From: Candidatus Accumulibacter propinquus
GTDB lineage: Bacteria > Pseudomonadota > Gammaproteobacteria > Burkholderiales > Rhodocyclaceae
Assembly (NCBI GenBank): GCA_016714935.1
Contig: JADKBU010000001.1
Coordinates: forward strand, 62,001 to 126,000
Length of the DNA: 64,000 nucleotides
Direction of reading: 5' to 3'
How positions within the stretch are numbered: the stretch's first letter is position 1; each line of letters starts with the position of its first letter. Shown in pieces: positions 30,580 to 40,112 of this stretch. The notes under the pieces are model-generated. The model worked only from the letters and a program-made list of their open reading frames with translations. It did no database searches and was not told where the DNA came from. The position numbers were made by a program, and so were the translations under genes.

Positions 30580-30610
30580 GGGCTGGTCCAGGTCTGGACT
30601 GGCCCTTTTT
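30580..30610 (+). terminator. Rho-independent terminator after fba
   Basis: GGGCTGGTCCAG (30580-30591) folds with CTGGACTGGCCC (30594-30605), two positions pairing as G-U or mismatch, followed by five Ts. Confidence 0.7.
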
Positions 30611-30728
30611 GTGTCCGCCCGGAATCACGGCGGCGGGCCATGGCCCAAGCGATCGGGAGCCCGGCGCATCGGCGGCGCCGCTCCGTTAGTCACTTATCCC
30701 ATATTTCTTGTACACCGAGGATCAAACC

Positions 30729-32435
30729 ATGAGCACCCTGGTAGAGCAGTTGATACAAACAGAAGCGCACAAGTCGGTTTTCGAATCCGCCGTGCGCCAA
30801 CTTCCCCTTCCGGTCTGCGCCGCATTTGGCTCGTCTGGCAGCCCACAACCTGTCGGCTTCAGCAATACCACACGTGTCCTGAGCACCAAGGATAGCGACG
30901 GCGTGCGTGCGCAGTTCCCGCAGAGCGTCGCCGCCTCCGGCAATGTCGTGCTCACTTCCGCTGGGACCAGCAGCACCCGGGTCCAGGGCAAACGCGTCGC
31001 CGTCCTGTTCTCCGGCGGCCCGGCCGCCGGCGGGCACAATGTGGTCTGCGGCATCAAACGCGTGCTCGGCGCCGGCAACACCCTGTTCGGGGTCAAGGCC
31101 GGTCCCAAGGGCCTGCTCAAGGGGTCGCTGTTCGAAATCACCGACGCCAACGTCGACTTCATCATCAACACCGGCGGTTTCGACTTTCTCGGATCCGACC
31201 GCACCAAGATCAAGAGCGACGAGCAGTTCGCGCAGGTGCGCGAAACCTGCATCAAGCACAACCTCGACGCGATCGTCGTCGTTGGCGGCGACGATTCGAA
31301 CACCAATGCCGCCGTGCTCGCCGAGTCGCTGTTTACCGGCGTCAAGGCTGACGGCTCCGGCGTACAGGTGATCGGCGTGCCGAAGACGATCGACGGCGAC
31401 CTGCAGGTCGGAGACCTGCTTTCGATCTCCTTCGGCTTCGATACCGCCACCCGCATCTACAGCGAAATGGTCGGCAACATCCTGCAGGACACCAGCTCTT
31501 CGCTCAAGTACTGGCACTTCGTCAAACTGATGGGGCGCTCCGCCTCGCACGTCGCGCTCGAAGTGGCGCTGCAGACCAAGCCGGCAATCACCCTGATCTC
31601 CGAAGAGATCGCCACCCGGAAGGAATCGCTGGCGAGCATCATCGACCGCGTCGCGCAGGTCATCGTCGAGCGTTCGCACAAGGGAATGAACTACGGCGTC
31701 CTGCTGGCGCCTGAGGGCCTGATCGAGTTCATCCCCGAAATGAACGCCATGATTGCCGAACTCAACGATGTCCTGGCACATCATGTGGCCGAGTTCGCTG
31801 CCCTCGCCGATGATGCCAAGCCGGCTTTCGTCGGCAGTCGGCTCAGCCCCGACAACGCGAGCCTGCTGGCCTCGCTGCCGCATTACATTGTCAATATGCT
31901 GCTCGCCGAGCGCGACTCACACGGCAACCTGCAGGTGTCGCTGATCCCCACCGAGCAACTGCTGATCGACATGGCCAAGCAGCGCGTCAGGGAACTCGAC
32001 CCGGCCGTACCCTTCGCTGCACACAGTCACTTCCTCGGTTACGAAGGCCGTTGCGGCGCTCCGACACTGTTCGATGCCGCCTACACCTACAATCTCGGCC
32101 TGACCGCCGGCTCACTGATCCTCGACGGCCGCACCGGCTACATGGCGACGATCACCAGCCTGAGCAGCGGTGGCGTGCCGCAGGCCATCCCGCTTGCCGG
32201 TTTGTTGAACATCGAGCGCCGTCACGGCAAGGACGAATTCGTGATCGAAAAGGCGCTGGTGAAGATGGATTCGCCGGCCATGCAGTACTTCGTCTCCCGC
32301 CGCGACGCATGGGCCGCCGGCGATCTCTTCACCTCGCCCGGCCCGCGCCAGTTCTGGGGTCCGACGACCCACCAGTTGCCGATCAGTGTCGCGCTGAACT
32401 CAGGCGCTGATGCCCTGATGTTCAACATCGGCTGA
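30729..32435 (+). CDS. pfp: Pyrophosphate-dependent 6-phosphofructokinase
   Basis: The 568-aa enzyme is of the long (PFP-beta, spirochaete/plant-like) type. It has SGGPAAGGHNVVCG near the N terminus, GGDDSNTNAAVLAE (residues about 186-199), PKTIDGDLQVGD (about 218-229) and LMGRSASHVALEVALQTKP. Asp in GGDDS and Lys in PKTIDGD are diagnostic of PPi use instead of ATP. It makes the phosphofructokinase step reversible and spares ATP, consistent with polyphosphate-rich lifestyles. I chose the ATG at 30729 as the last conserved start. Confidence 0.93.
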   Translation: MSTLVEQLIQTEAHKSVFESAVRQLPLPVCAAFGSSGSPQPVGFSNTTRVLSTKDSDGVRAQFPQSVAASGNVVLTSAGTSSTRVQGKRVAVLFSGGPAAGGHNVVCGIKRVLGAGNTLFGVKAGPKGLLKGSLFEITDANVDFIINTGGFDFLGSDRTKIKSDEQFAQVRETCIKHNLDAIVVVGGDDSNTNAAVLAESLFTGVKADGSGVQVIGVPKTIDGDLQVGDLLSISFGFDTATRIYSEMVGNILQDTSSSLKYWHFVKLMGRSASHVALEVALQTKPAITLISEEIATRKESLASIIDRVAQVIVERSHKGMNYGVLLAPEGLIEFIPEMNAMIAELNDVLAHHVAEFAALADDAKPAFVGSRLSPDNASLLASLPHYIVNMLLAERDSHGNLQVSLIPTEQLLIDMAKQRVRELDPAVPFAAHSHFLGYEGRCGAPTLFDAAYTYNLGLTAGSLILDGRTGYMATITSLSSGGVPQAIPLAGLLNIERRHGKDEFVIEKALVKMDSPAMQYFVSRRDAWAAGDLFTSPGPRQFWGPTTHQLPISVALNSGADALMFNIG

Positions 32436-32457
32436 TCGGAAGCCTGCGTCGCAAAAC

Positions 32458-32484
32458 AAGGGCCACCGAGCGACGGTGGCCCTT
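32458..32484 (+). terminator. Perfect 11-bp hairpin terminator after the PPi-PFK gene
   Basis: AAGGGCCACCG (32458-32468), loop AGCGA, CGGTGGCCCTT (32474-32484): a perfect stem. The T-run after it is short (GCCTGTTTGT), so termination may be partial and read into the dehydrogenase gene 36 bp on. Confidence 0.7.
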
Positions 32485-32519
32485 GCCTGTTTGTCGACCC
32501 GAGCAGCGAAGGAGAGCGC

Positions 32520-33608
32520 ATGGATAGCAAACGTATCGCCGTCATCGCCGGCGACGGTATCGGCAAGGAAGTGGTTCCCGAAGGGCTGCGTGTGCTCGGC
32601 GCGGCGGCGACGCGCTTCGACCTGGATCTGCAGTGCGACGAGTTCGACTGGAACTGCGACTACTATCTCAAACACGGGCGCATGCTGCCGGTCGACTGGA
32701 AGGAGCGTATCGGCCAGCACGACGCCATCTTCTTCGGGGCCATCGGCTGGCCGGCAAAGGTGCCGGACCATGTGTCGCTATGGGGCTCGCTGCTCAAGTT
32801 GCGACGCGAGTTCGATCAGTACGTTAACCTGCGGCCGGTGCGCCTGATGCCGGGTGTTCCGACGCCGTTGAGCGGACGCCAGGTTGGCGACATCGACTTC
32901 CTGGTGGTACGCGAAAACACCGAAGGCGAATATTCGAGCATCGGCGGTCGGATCTTCGAAGGCACCGAGCAGGAAACCGTGATCCAGGAAAGCATCTTCA
33001 CCCGCCGCGGCGTCGACCGGATCATCCGCTTCGCTTTCGAACTCGCGCGCCGCCGACCGAAGAAACATCTGACCTCGGCCACCAAATCGAACGGCATCGC
33101 CATCGCGATGCCGTATTGGGACGAACGCTTCGCCGCGATGGCGGCACAATACCCCGACGTGCGCACCGACAAGTATCACATCGACATTCTTGCCGCCCAT
33201 TTCGTGCGGCACCCGGACTGGTTCGACGTCGTGGTCGCCTCCAACCTGTTCGGCGACATCCTGTCGGATCTGGGCCCGGCCTGTACCGGAACGATCGGCA
33301 TCGCACCATCGGCGAATCTCAACCCCGAGCGCCGGCACCCCTCGCTGTTCGAACCGGTGCATGGATCGGCCCCGGACATCTACGGCCAGGGCATCGCCAA
33401 TCCGGTCGGCCAGATCTGGTGCGCCGCGATGATGCTCGACCATCTCGGCCACGGCGAAGCGGCCGCGGCAATCCTCGCGGCGATCGAAACGGTATTGCTT
33501 GACGGGCCGCGAACGCCGGACATGGGCGGCAATGCCAGCACCACCGACGTCGGCAAGGCGATCGCCGAAGTAGTGGCGGTTACCCGGACACCCGGCGCCG
33601 GTAGTTGA
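32520..33608 (+). CDS. Tartrate/D-malate dehydrogenase (decarboxylating), beta-IPMDH family
   Basis: The 362-aa enzyme has the family's IAVIAGDGIGKEVVPEG start, NLRPVRLMPGV, VVRENTEGEYSSIGGRIFEG, the catalytic Lys/Tyr-containing TSATKSNG and ASNLFGDILSDLG. The GAIGWPAKVPDHVSLWG segment points to the TtuC/DmlA (tartrate dehydrogenase/D-malate) branch instead of LeuB. It oxidises and decarboxylates D-malate or tartrate with NAD+ in the cytoplasm. AAGGAG lies just before the ATG. Confidence 0.9.
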   Translation: MDSKRIAVIAGDGIGKEVVPEGLRVLGAAATRFDLDLQCDEFDWNCDYYLKHGRMLPVDWKERIGQHDAIFFGAIGWPAKVPDHVSLWGSLLKLRREFDQYVNLRPVRLMPGVPTPLSGRQVGDIDFLVVRENTEGEYSSIGGRIFEGTEQETVIQESIFTRRGVDRIIRFAFELARRRPKKHLTSATKSNGIAIAMPYWDERFAAMAAQYPDVRTDKYHIDILAAHFVRHPDWFDVVVASNLFGDILSDLGPACTGTIGIAPSANLNPERRHPSLFEPVHGSAPDIYGQGIANPVGQIWCAAMMLDHLGHGEAAAAILAAIETVLLDGPRTPDMGGNASTTDVGKAIAEVVAVTRTPGAGS

Positions 33609-33650
33609 TCCGTTGCCGGCAGCGACACCAGGCCCGGGTCAGGCCCAAAG

Positions 33651-33845
33651 CTACGCCGAGGTGTCGATATGGTTGCCCAGGTTCGGCGGATTGTTCGGGA
33701 TGACCTGTGCCGCCGCTTCGACAAGTTGCATGGCGCCCTGCGCCTGTATATCCAGTGCCTTTTTGAGTACCGCGATCTGCACCGCATCGACGGTTCTGGC
33801 CTGGCTCATTTCTGTCGCCACTGAGGCAATTCCACTCACGTCCAT
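33651..33845 (-). CDS. YjfB-family putative motility protein
   Basis: This 64-aa protein, MDVSGIASVATEMSQAR, ALDIQAQGAMQLVEAA, then NPPNLGNHIDTSA, matches the small YjfB family, members of which are found in sigma-D (motility) regulons of Bacillus and often end in LG..IDT.A. Function is not established. GGAGCAGCG lies upstream of the ATG. It stands alone, convergent with the dehydrogenase gene and divergent from the caspase-like gene; no flagellar gene is present in the window. Confidence 0.8.
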   Translation of the reverse strand: MDVSGIASVATEMSQARTVDAVQIAVLKKALDIQAQGAMQLVEAAAQVIPNNPPNLGNHIDTSA

Positions 33846-34056
33846 GCACGCTGCTCCTCGGGTTTTCTACGGTTGAAAGTCTCTTTACGGCAGTTCGAAC
33901 AGATTCTTGAGTGTCGGCCTCACCAGGATCTTCGGGTTTGCCGTCGGGATGCGCTTTCCGGAAGGCGCGGCGTCACGGGATCATCGGGTTGCGCAGGGCG
34001 CCAAACTTCTGCGTCACTATTGTGCAGCCCTCTTCGCGAGCATAAGATCGCCAACC

Positions 34057-35817
34057 ATGCCATCCCGATTGTTATTGGCCGTATGCACCTGTATTTTGCG
34101 CGCGCTGGTCGTCGCGGCCGCGTGCCTTGGTGTCGCCCACGCGCAGCATCCGCCAGCACCATCCGATCGCTCCGATGCGCCGGGCAAGTCGCTGCCCACC
34201 GCAACGGCGGCCTTGACGGGGAATCGCATCACCCCCAGCAGCGGTCAGGGAAGACGCATCGCTCTGGTGATCGGCAACGGGGATTATCGCTACCCGGACA
34301 ACCTGCCCAGGTTGGCCAACCCGGTCCACGACGCGGAAGACATTGCCAGCGCCTTGCGACGCTTTGGTTTTGAAGTCATCGAGCGCAAGAACCAGACGCT
34401 GGAAGCCATGCACCAGAGCATCGCCGAATTTGGCAGCCGGATCGGTGGCAGCGAAGCTGCGCTGTTCTTCTTTGCCGGGCACGGCATTCAGGTGAGAAAC
34501 CAGAACTACCTGATGCCGATCAACGCCAAAGTGGAAAGCGAAGCGATGGTTCCCTATCAGGGAGTCAACGTCAACCAGATCCTCGACGAAATGGATAACG
34601 GCAGGAGCAGCGCCAACATCGTCATCCTCGATGCCTGCCGCAACAATCCGGTTACCGGCAAATTCCGTTCCGGCCAGACGCGTGGCCTCGCCAGTCCCGG
34701 CGGTGTACCCAAGGGGACGGTCATCGTGTATGCCACCGACCCGGGCAATGTCGCCGCCGATGGCGACGGTCGCAACGGTTTATTGACCGCGGGCCTGCTG
34801 ACTGCGTTCAAGGGCCGGGACCTGAGCCTTGATGGGGTACTGACGGTAGCGAGTGCTGAAGTCGAGCGCGCCAGCGCGCAAGCGCAGACCCCTTACGTCA
34901 ACGGCCCCAAGACACTGCAGAAGAACTTTCACTTCCGCGTCACCGTGGACCCCGGCCGCAGCGAAGTGGAGAGGACTTTCTGGACCAGCATTGAGCGCAG
35001 TACGGATGCGGCCGATTTCGAGGCGTATCTGAAACATTACCCGCAAGGCAGCTACCGGGATCTGGCGGAAAACCAGCTCCGACGCTTGCGGGCAAAACCG
35101 GTCGAAGCAACCAGAACTCCCGCCACCGCTGCCGCTGCCGTCGCGGCGGTTACGGCGGCAAACGAAAGAAAAGGCGCCGGTCAGAACAACAACGAAGGAC
35201 GCCAGACAGGCACCGCGCAACTCCCGGCCCGTGTCGAGAAACCCGCCCTCCAGATCGGCGACAGGTGGGTTTATCGCCGCATCGACCTCTGGAAGAACGA
35301 AGAGAGCGCCAGATTCGAGTGGCGGGTCAGCGGCACGGACGGGGACAGCATCACCCTTGACCGGGCCATGATTGCCGGGAAGGTCAGCACGGATGCCCGG
35401 CCGGCATCCAGCAGGAGGGTCGATCGATCGACCTGGACCTTCGCAGACGCCAGTGTCAGCCAGGGCAGACGTGTGACCTTCGCATTTCCTCTGGAAATCG
35501 GCAAGACCTGGGAATTCGAGTATGCAGGCAAACGCGACAACGGCACCAGGGTGACTCACCAGCGTGTTGCCAGAGTCGAAGCATGGGAGGATGTCGAAGT
35601 CCCTGCCGGAAAGTTCAAGGCGTTGAAGGTGGTGCATACAGGCCGCTTCGAAGTGCACCCCACGATCGGTCCAGCTTCTTCGGGCAACGTCACCGAAGTT
35701 CTCTGGTACGTACCCGCGGTGAAGAGCTTCGTCAAGCGCGAGTACCGTGACACCCTGGGCGATCTGCGCACCAGGGAACAGTTCCGCGAGGAACTGACCG
35801 AATACAAGGTCCAGTGA
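34057..35817 (+). CDS. Exported caspase-like (C14) peptidase with a C-terminal beta-rich domain
   Basis: The 586-aa protein has a signal peptide (ILRALVVAAACLGVAHAQ), a caspase/p20 domain (residues about 65-300) with catalytic His142 in FFFAGHGIQ and Cys194 in ILDACRNNP, a short tetratricopeptide-like segment around YLKHYPQGSYRDLAE, an Ala/Asn-rich linker (about 350-385) and a C-terminal domain (about 395-586) starting QIGDRWVYRRIDLW with VPAGKFKALKV and EVLWYVPAVKSFVKREY. The last part resembles periplasmic beta-barrel-like domains of unknown role. Both catalytic residues are intact. The start used is the one immediately before the signal peptide. Confidence 0.85.
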   Translation: MPSRLLLAVCTCILRALVVAAACLGVAHAQHPPAPSDRSDAPGKSLPTATAALTGNRITPSSGQGRRIALVIGNGDYRYPDNLPRLANPVHDAEDIASALRRFGFEVIERKNQTLEAMHQSIAEFGSRIGGSEAALFFFAGHGIQVRNQNYLMPINAKVESEAMVPYQGVNVNQILDEMDNGRSSANIVILDACRNNPVTGKFRSGQTRGLASPGGVPKGTVIVYATDPGNVAADGDGRNGLLTAGLLTAFKGRDLSLDGVLTVASAEVERASAQAQTPYVNGPKTLQKNFHFRVTVDPGRSEVERTFWTSIERSTDAADFEAYLKHYPQGSYRDLAENQLRRLRAKPVEATRTPATAAAAVAAVTAANERKGAGQNNNEGRQTGTAQLPARVEKPALQIGDRWVYRRIDLWKNEESARFEWRVSGTDGDSITLDRAMIAGKVSTDARPASSRRVDRSTWTFADASVSQGRRVTFAFPLEIGKTWEFEYAGKRDNGTRVTHQRVARVEAWEDVEVPAGKFKALKVVHTGRFEVHPTIGPASSGNVTEVLWYVPAVKSFVKREYRDTLGDLRTREQFREELTEYKVQ

Positions 35818-36071
35818 GCGGGCGCTGGCACCCGTGTTGCGGCGCGATCAGAACGGGCGCCGCCGTCGTTGTTGCGAGCACGGGGCAAACCGGGATTGGC
35901 GGAGCCCCTGCGGAAGCGCGCGTTCGCCGCAGCGCCCCGCCTTGAGGCAGCCGCCGGGAGGCGCGCACCATGACGAGGCGCAAATATCCCTAGACGTCTC
36001 GGGTCATACGCCAACTCGCTGATTTATGGCTGTGGCACGTCTGTTGCTATGCACAAGCAGGAGCAAGAGAC

Positions 36072-38438
36072 ATGAGCCAGGAAGTCAAATCCACCTGTTG
36101 TTACTGCGGCGTCGGTTGTGGACTGTTGATCGAAAGAGAAGGCGACAAGATCGTCGGTGTGCGTGGCGATCCCGAGCATCCGGCCAACCTCGGTCGTTTG
36201 TGCACCAAGGGCGCCGCTCTGCATTTGACGGCGCGTCCGGATTACCGCCTGCTGCATCCAGAACTGCGTCGGCAACGCGGACAAGCGCGACAACGCGTCG
36301 GCTGGGATGCGGCCCTCGATCATGCCGCCGACCGCTTTGCCGAAATCATCGCCGCGCATGGGCCGGACAGCGTTGCCTTCTACATTTCCGGGCAGTTGCT
36401 GACCGAAGACTACTATGTGTTCAACAAGCTGGCCAAGGGTCTGATCGGCACCAACAACGTCGACACCAACTCGCGCCTGTGCATGTCCTCGGCGGTCGCC
36501 GGCTACAAGCAGACGCTCGGGGCCGATGCCCCACCCTGCTGCTACGAGGACATCGCCCTCGCCGACTGCCTGCTGATTGCCGGCGCCAACCCGGCCGTTG
36601 CGCATCCGATCGTTTTTCGACGCATCGAGGATGCGCGCGCGGCAAATCCCGAGTTGCGGATCGTGGTCATTGACCCGCGCCAGACCGAGACTTCGGCCAT
36701 CGCCGATCTACATCTGCCGCTCAGACCGGGCACCGACATCGCACTGTACAACGGCCTGCTGCACGTGCTGCTCGGCGATGGACTCGTCGATCGAGGCTAC
36801 ATCGCCGCCCATACCGAGGGTTTTGCCGAGCTCGAACGCACCGTCGCCGCTTATCCGCCGGCGGTCGTCGCCGAGATCTGCGGCCTCGACCAGGGCGACG
36901 TCATCAAGGCCGCCCGCTGGTTCGGCACCGCCGGTGCGACGTTGTCACTGTACTGCCAGGGTCTCAACCAGTCTTCGCACGGCACGCACAACAACGTGGC
37001 GCTGATCCACCTGCACCTGGCAACCGGGCAGATCGGTCGACCCGGTGCCGGCCCCTTCTCGTTGACCGGACAGCCGAACGCGATGGGCGGCCGCGAAGTT
37101 GGTGGCCTGGCCAACCTGCTTTCGGCGCATCGCGACCTCGCCAATCCCGAACACCGCGACGAAGTGGCCCGTCTGTGGGGCGTGCCATCGGTCCCGGCGG
37201 CGCCCGGCAGGACGGCAATCGCACTCTTTGTGGCGCTGCAGCGCGGGCTGATCAAGGCGGTCTGGAACGCGTGCACCAACCCGGCACAATCGCTACCCGA
37301 TCAGGCCGAAGTGCGCGCCGCCCTGCAGGCAGCCGATTTCGTCGTCCTGCAGGAGGCGTACGGCAACACCGACACCGCCGCTTATGCTGACCTGATGTTG
37401 CCGGCCACAACCTGGGGAGAAAAGGAAGGAACGGTCACCAACTCCGAGCGCCGGATCACGCACCTGCGCCCAGCGGTCAGCCCGCCGGGTGAGGCGCGTC
37501 ACGACTGGCAGATCGTCGTCGACTTCGCGCACCGCCTGGGCGGCAGACTGGGGCAGCCGCTGACCGAGAAACTGTTTCCCTATCGCAGCGCCGAAGCGAT
37601 CTTCAACGAGCATCGCGAAAGCACGCGTGGGCGCGATCTCGACATCACCGGCCTCAGTTACGCACTGCTCGACGCTGCCGGCCCGCAGCAGTGGCCGCTA
37701 CCCGAGGGCGCCAGCCACGGCCGGCAGCGCCTGTACGAAGATGGCGTCTTCCCGACCGGCAGCGGCCGTGCGCGGTTCGTCAAGGTCGAGCACCGGTCGA
37801 CTGCCGAAAACACCAATGCCACGCGCCCGATCAGCCTGCTTTCCGGACGTCTGCGCGACCACTGGCACGGCATGAGTCGAACCGGCAGCGTCGCCCGGCT
37901 GTTCAATCTCGACGACGAGGGGGGGGGGGGGGGCGCGCAGCGGCATCGTCTAGCGAGGCTGTCGATCACCGCCGTCACCTCAGCGAGGGGGGGCGGGCCT
38001 GCCGGAGCGCGCCAGGGCGGTGCCGGTGACTCCGGCAAGCGCTACCGGCAAGCCGCTAGAAACGCAGCGTCGGAGACGCAGGGCCACGCCAGGTGATACG
38101 CGCCGTCAGCAACACGCTGGCCTGACGGCGAACTGATCCGCTGGTGGCGGTCAGCGCCGGGGGGGGCGCGCGGACCGCGCGGGCGGGACGCGCCGATCGG
38201 CCAGCGACCCGGCAAACTGCAACCGCGCAGCCGCGTCGTCTGCCAGTGCGCCGACATCACGGCCGCACAAACCGCAGCCGACATCGAAGCCGGAGCGACA
38301 CTGGCCGTGGTGCAGGATCAGCGGAAATGCGGTACCTTTTGTGGTTCATGTCTGCCGGAGATCCGACAGATGATCTCTGCCCAGCCGCTGCTCGCCCGCG
38401 GCGAAGGCGCGCTGCGACAACACCGGGAGGGGGCATGA
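36072..38438 (+). pseudogene. nasA: Assimilatory nitrate reductase NasA, disrupted at a poly-G tract
   Basis: The first about 615 residues are intact: the [4Fe-4S] cysteines C9, C12, C16 and C44 (CCYCGVGCG...RLCTKG), DTNSRLCMSSAVAGYKQTLG, LPATTWGEKEGTVTNSERRI and LSGRLRDHWHGMSRTG. After LFNLDDE the sequence runs into 15 G (37919-37933) and loses recognisable coding; a different frame resumes near 38200 with the C-terminal BFD-type [2Fe-2S] domain (VVCQCADIT, RKCGTFCGSCLPEIRQM). Part of the molybdopterin-binding C-terminal domain is missing or garbled. The stop overlaps the ybiB start (ATGA). The damage probably comes from sequencing or assembly. Confidence 0.85.
37919..37933. other. 15-G run inside nasA (likely sequencing artefact)
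   Basis: Fifteen consecutive Gs begin exactly where nasA homology is lost, followed by further G-runs near 37986 and 38159. Same character as the 2.1-kb tract at 23.8 kb. Confidence 0.8.
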
Positions 38439-39418
38439 ATTTCGCGCTGTTCATCAGGGAGATCGGTCGCGGCGCCACAGGCGCGCGTGACATGTCACGC
38501 GCCGAGGCGCAGCAGCTCTACGGCGCGATGCTGGACGGCGCGGTCCCCGAACTCGAACTCGGGGCCATCGCCATCGCGCTGCGCATGAAAAGCGAGACGG
38601 TCGACGAAATGGTCGGTTTTCTCGCCGCCGCGAGCGAGCGCCTGCCAGCCCTGCGGCGTCCGCAGGGACGCATCCGCCCGGTGGTCATCCCGACTTACAA
38701 CGGCGCACGCCGCAATGCCAATCTGACACCGCTGCTGGCGCTGCTGCTGCAGCGCTATGGTGTGCCGGTATTGCTGCACGGTTTGAGCGACGACTACGGG
38801 CGGGTCACCAGCGAGCAGGTGCTGCGCCAGTACGGCCTGCTCCCGAGCGGTAGCCTGCAGGAGGCGCAACTTCGGATCGACGAACACCACCTGACCTACC
38901 TGCCACTGCCATTGCTTTCCGCCGGACTCGACCGACAACTTGCCTTGCGCAATCGTCTGGGCCTGCGCAACAGCGCACACAGCCTGGTCAAGATGCTCGA
39001 CCCCTTCCAGGGCGATGCCGTGCTGCTCGCTGCGGCGACACACCCCGATTACCTGACCAGCATGCGTGCCGTGCTTACCAGTGTCGGCGCCAATGCGCTC
39101 CTGCTGCGCGGCAGCGAAGGCGAACCCTTCGCCAACCCCAGGCGTCGTCCGACGATCGAGCATATCCACGGCGGCGTCAGCGATATCCTCTTCGAGGCCG
39201 AGCACGACAGCCTCAGAAATCTGCCACAGCTGCCCGAGAACTGTGACGCAGAGGCGACGGTCGCCTGGATGCGCCGCGTCCTCGCCGGCGAGGTTTCGCT
39301 GCCGCTGCCGATCGCCAACCAGCTTGCCTGCTGCCTCTATGCCTGCGGCCGGGCAACCGATTTTCATCAGGCAAAAGCGCTGGTTGCGGTGGAAGGAAAC
39401 GGCCTGGCCATGGTTTAA
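38435..39418 (+). CDS. ybiB: YbiB/TrpD2-family nucleic-acid-binding protein
   Basis: The 327-aa protein has the anthranilate-phosphoribosyltransferase (TrpD) fold: an N-terminal helical bundle (FIREIGRGATGARDMS, LGAIAIALRMKSETVDEM), then VVIPTYNGARRNANLTPLLA and GLRNSAHSLVKMLDPF. Members lack TrpD catalysis and YbiB of E. coli binds nucleic acids. The gene overlaps the end of nasA by 4 bp, and this nasA-ybiB coupling is common in Betaproteobacteria. A link to nitrate assimilation is by context only. Confidence 0.9.
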   Translation: MNFALFIREIGRGATGARDMSRAEAQQLYGAMLDGAVPELELGAIAIALRMKSETVDEMVGFLAAASERLPALRRPQGRIRPVVIPTYNGARRNANLTPLLALLLQRYGVPVLLHGLSDDYGRVTSEQVLRQYGLLPSGSLQEAQLRIDEHHLTYLPLPLLSAGLDRQLALRNRLGLRNSAHSLVKMLDPFQGDAVLLAAATHPDYLTSMRAVLTSVGANALLLRGSEGEPFANPRRRPTIEHIHGGVSDILFEAEHDSLRNLPQLPENCDAEATVAWMRRVLAGEVSLPLPIANQLACCLYACGRATDFHQAKALVAVEGNGLAMV

Positions 39419-39552
39419 CGGTCGCCCGGCTCAAGCTGCAACTTCCCGCGGCGCTCAGAAGGGGCGAAAATGCGCTACCTTCTTCGCCACGTGACCTGCA
39501 ACCCCGGTCAAGCCGGTTTGCCGATTCGCCTGGCATGCTACAGAAAGCTGAC

Positions 39553-40011
39553 ATGAAGCGACAAAGAGCCACCATCATCGTCGAGATCGATAGCCGCATT
39601 CTGCTGGTGGAGAATCGTGGCGGACTTCTGCTGCTTCCCGGTGGCGGAATCAACCCGGCGGAATCCCATCTGCAGGCAGCGGCACGTGAACTTGCGGAAG
39701 AAACCCGCCTGATCGCCGAATCGATGCTCTTCCTGTTCAGCCATGAGTCGCCAACCAATTGCCACAGCGTGTTCTGGGCGGCGGCCTCGGGACTACCGTT
39801 TGCCGGCGATGACGCCACAGCACTGCATTTGTTCGAACCTCAGGACCTCGCCCTCACCAGCAGGATGTCACGGGCAAGCCGCCAGATTATCGATCGCTTC
39901 CTGCAAACGCGTGGCGAGGCTGCCGCCAAATGGTCTGCCAGAATGTCCGGCACTTCGGCCGCGGGCCACGACATCAGGGACGTGGAAGCCTTGTCTGGCG
40001 CCTACATCTGA
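39553..40011 (+). CDS. Nudix hydrolase
   Basis: This 152-aa protein has a Nudix box GGINPAESHLQAAARELAEE followed by TRLI: the catalytic REXXEE is complete, but the following conserved Gly is Arg. It opens with the usual strand RATIIVEIDSRILLVENRGG. Nudix enzymes hydrolyse nucleoside diphosphate derivatives; substrate unknown. An ATG at 39535 is an alternative start; neither has a strong ribosome-binding site, and I prefer 39553 because the domain begins directly after it. Confidence 0.85.
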   Translation: MKRQRATIIVEIDSRILLVENRGGLLLLPGGGINPAESHLQAAARELAEETRLIAESMLFLFSHESPTNCHSVFWAAASGLPFAGDDATALHLFEPQDLALTSRMSRASRQIIDRFLQTRGEAAAKWSARMSGTSAAGHDIRDVEALSGAYI

Positions 40012-40112
40012 CGTCACCCCGGCAAATCGTGCACCATGCCGGCTCAGGCCGCGAACACAGGACTTCTCCATCTATCGCTGTCGAGAAGCGGGAAGTCGCA
40101 ACGGAGAAAGCC

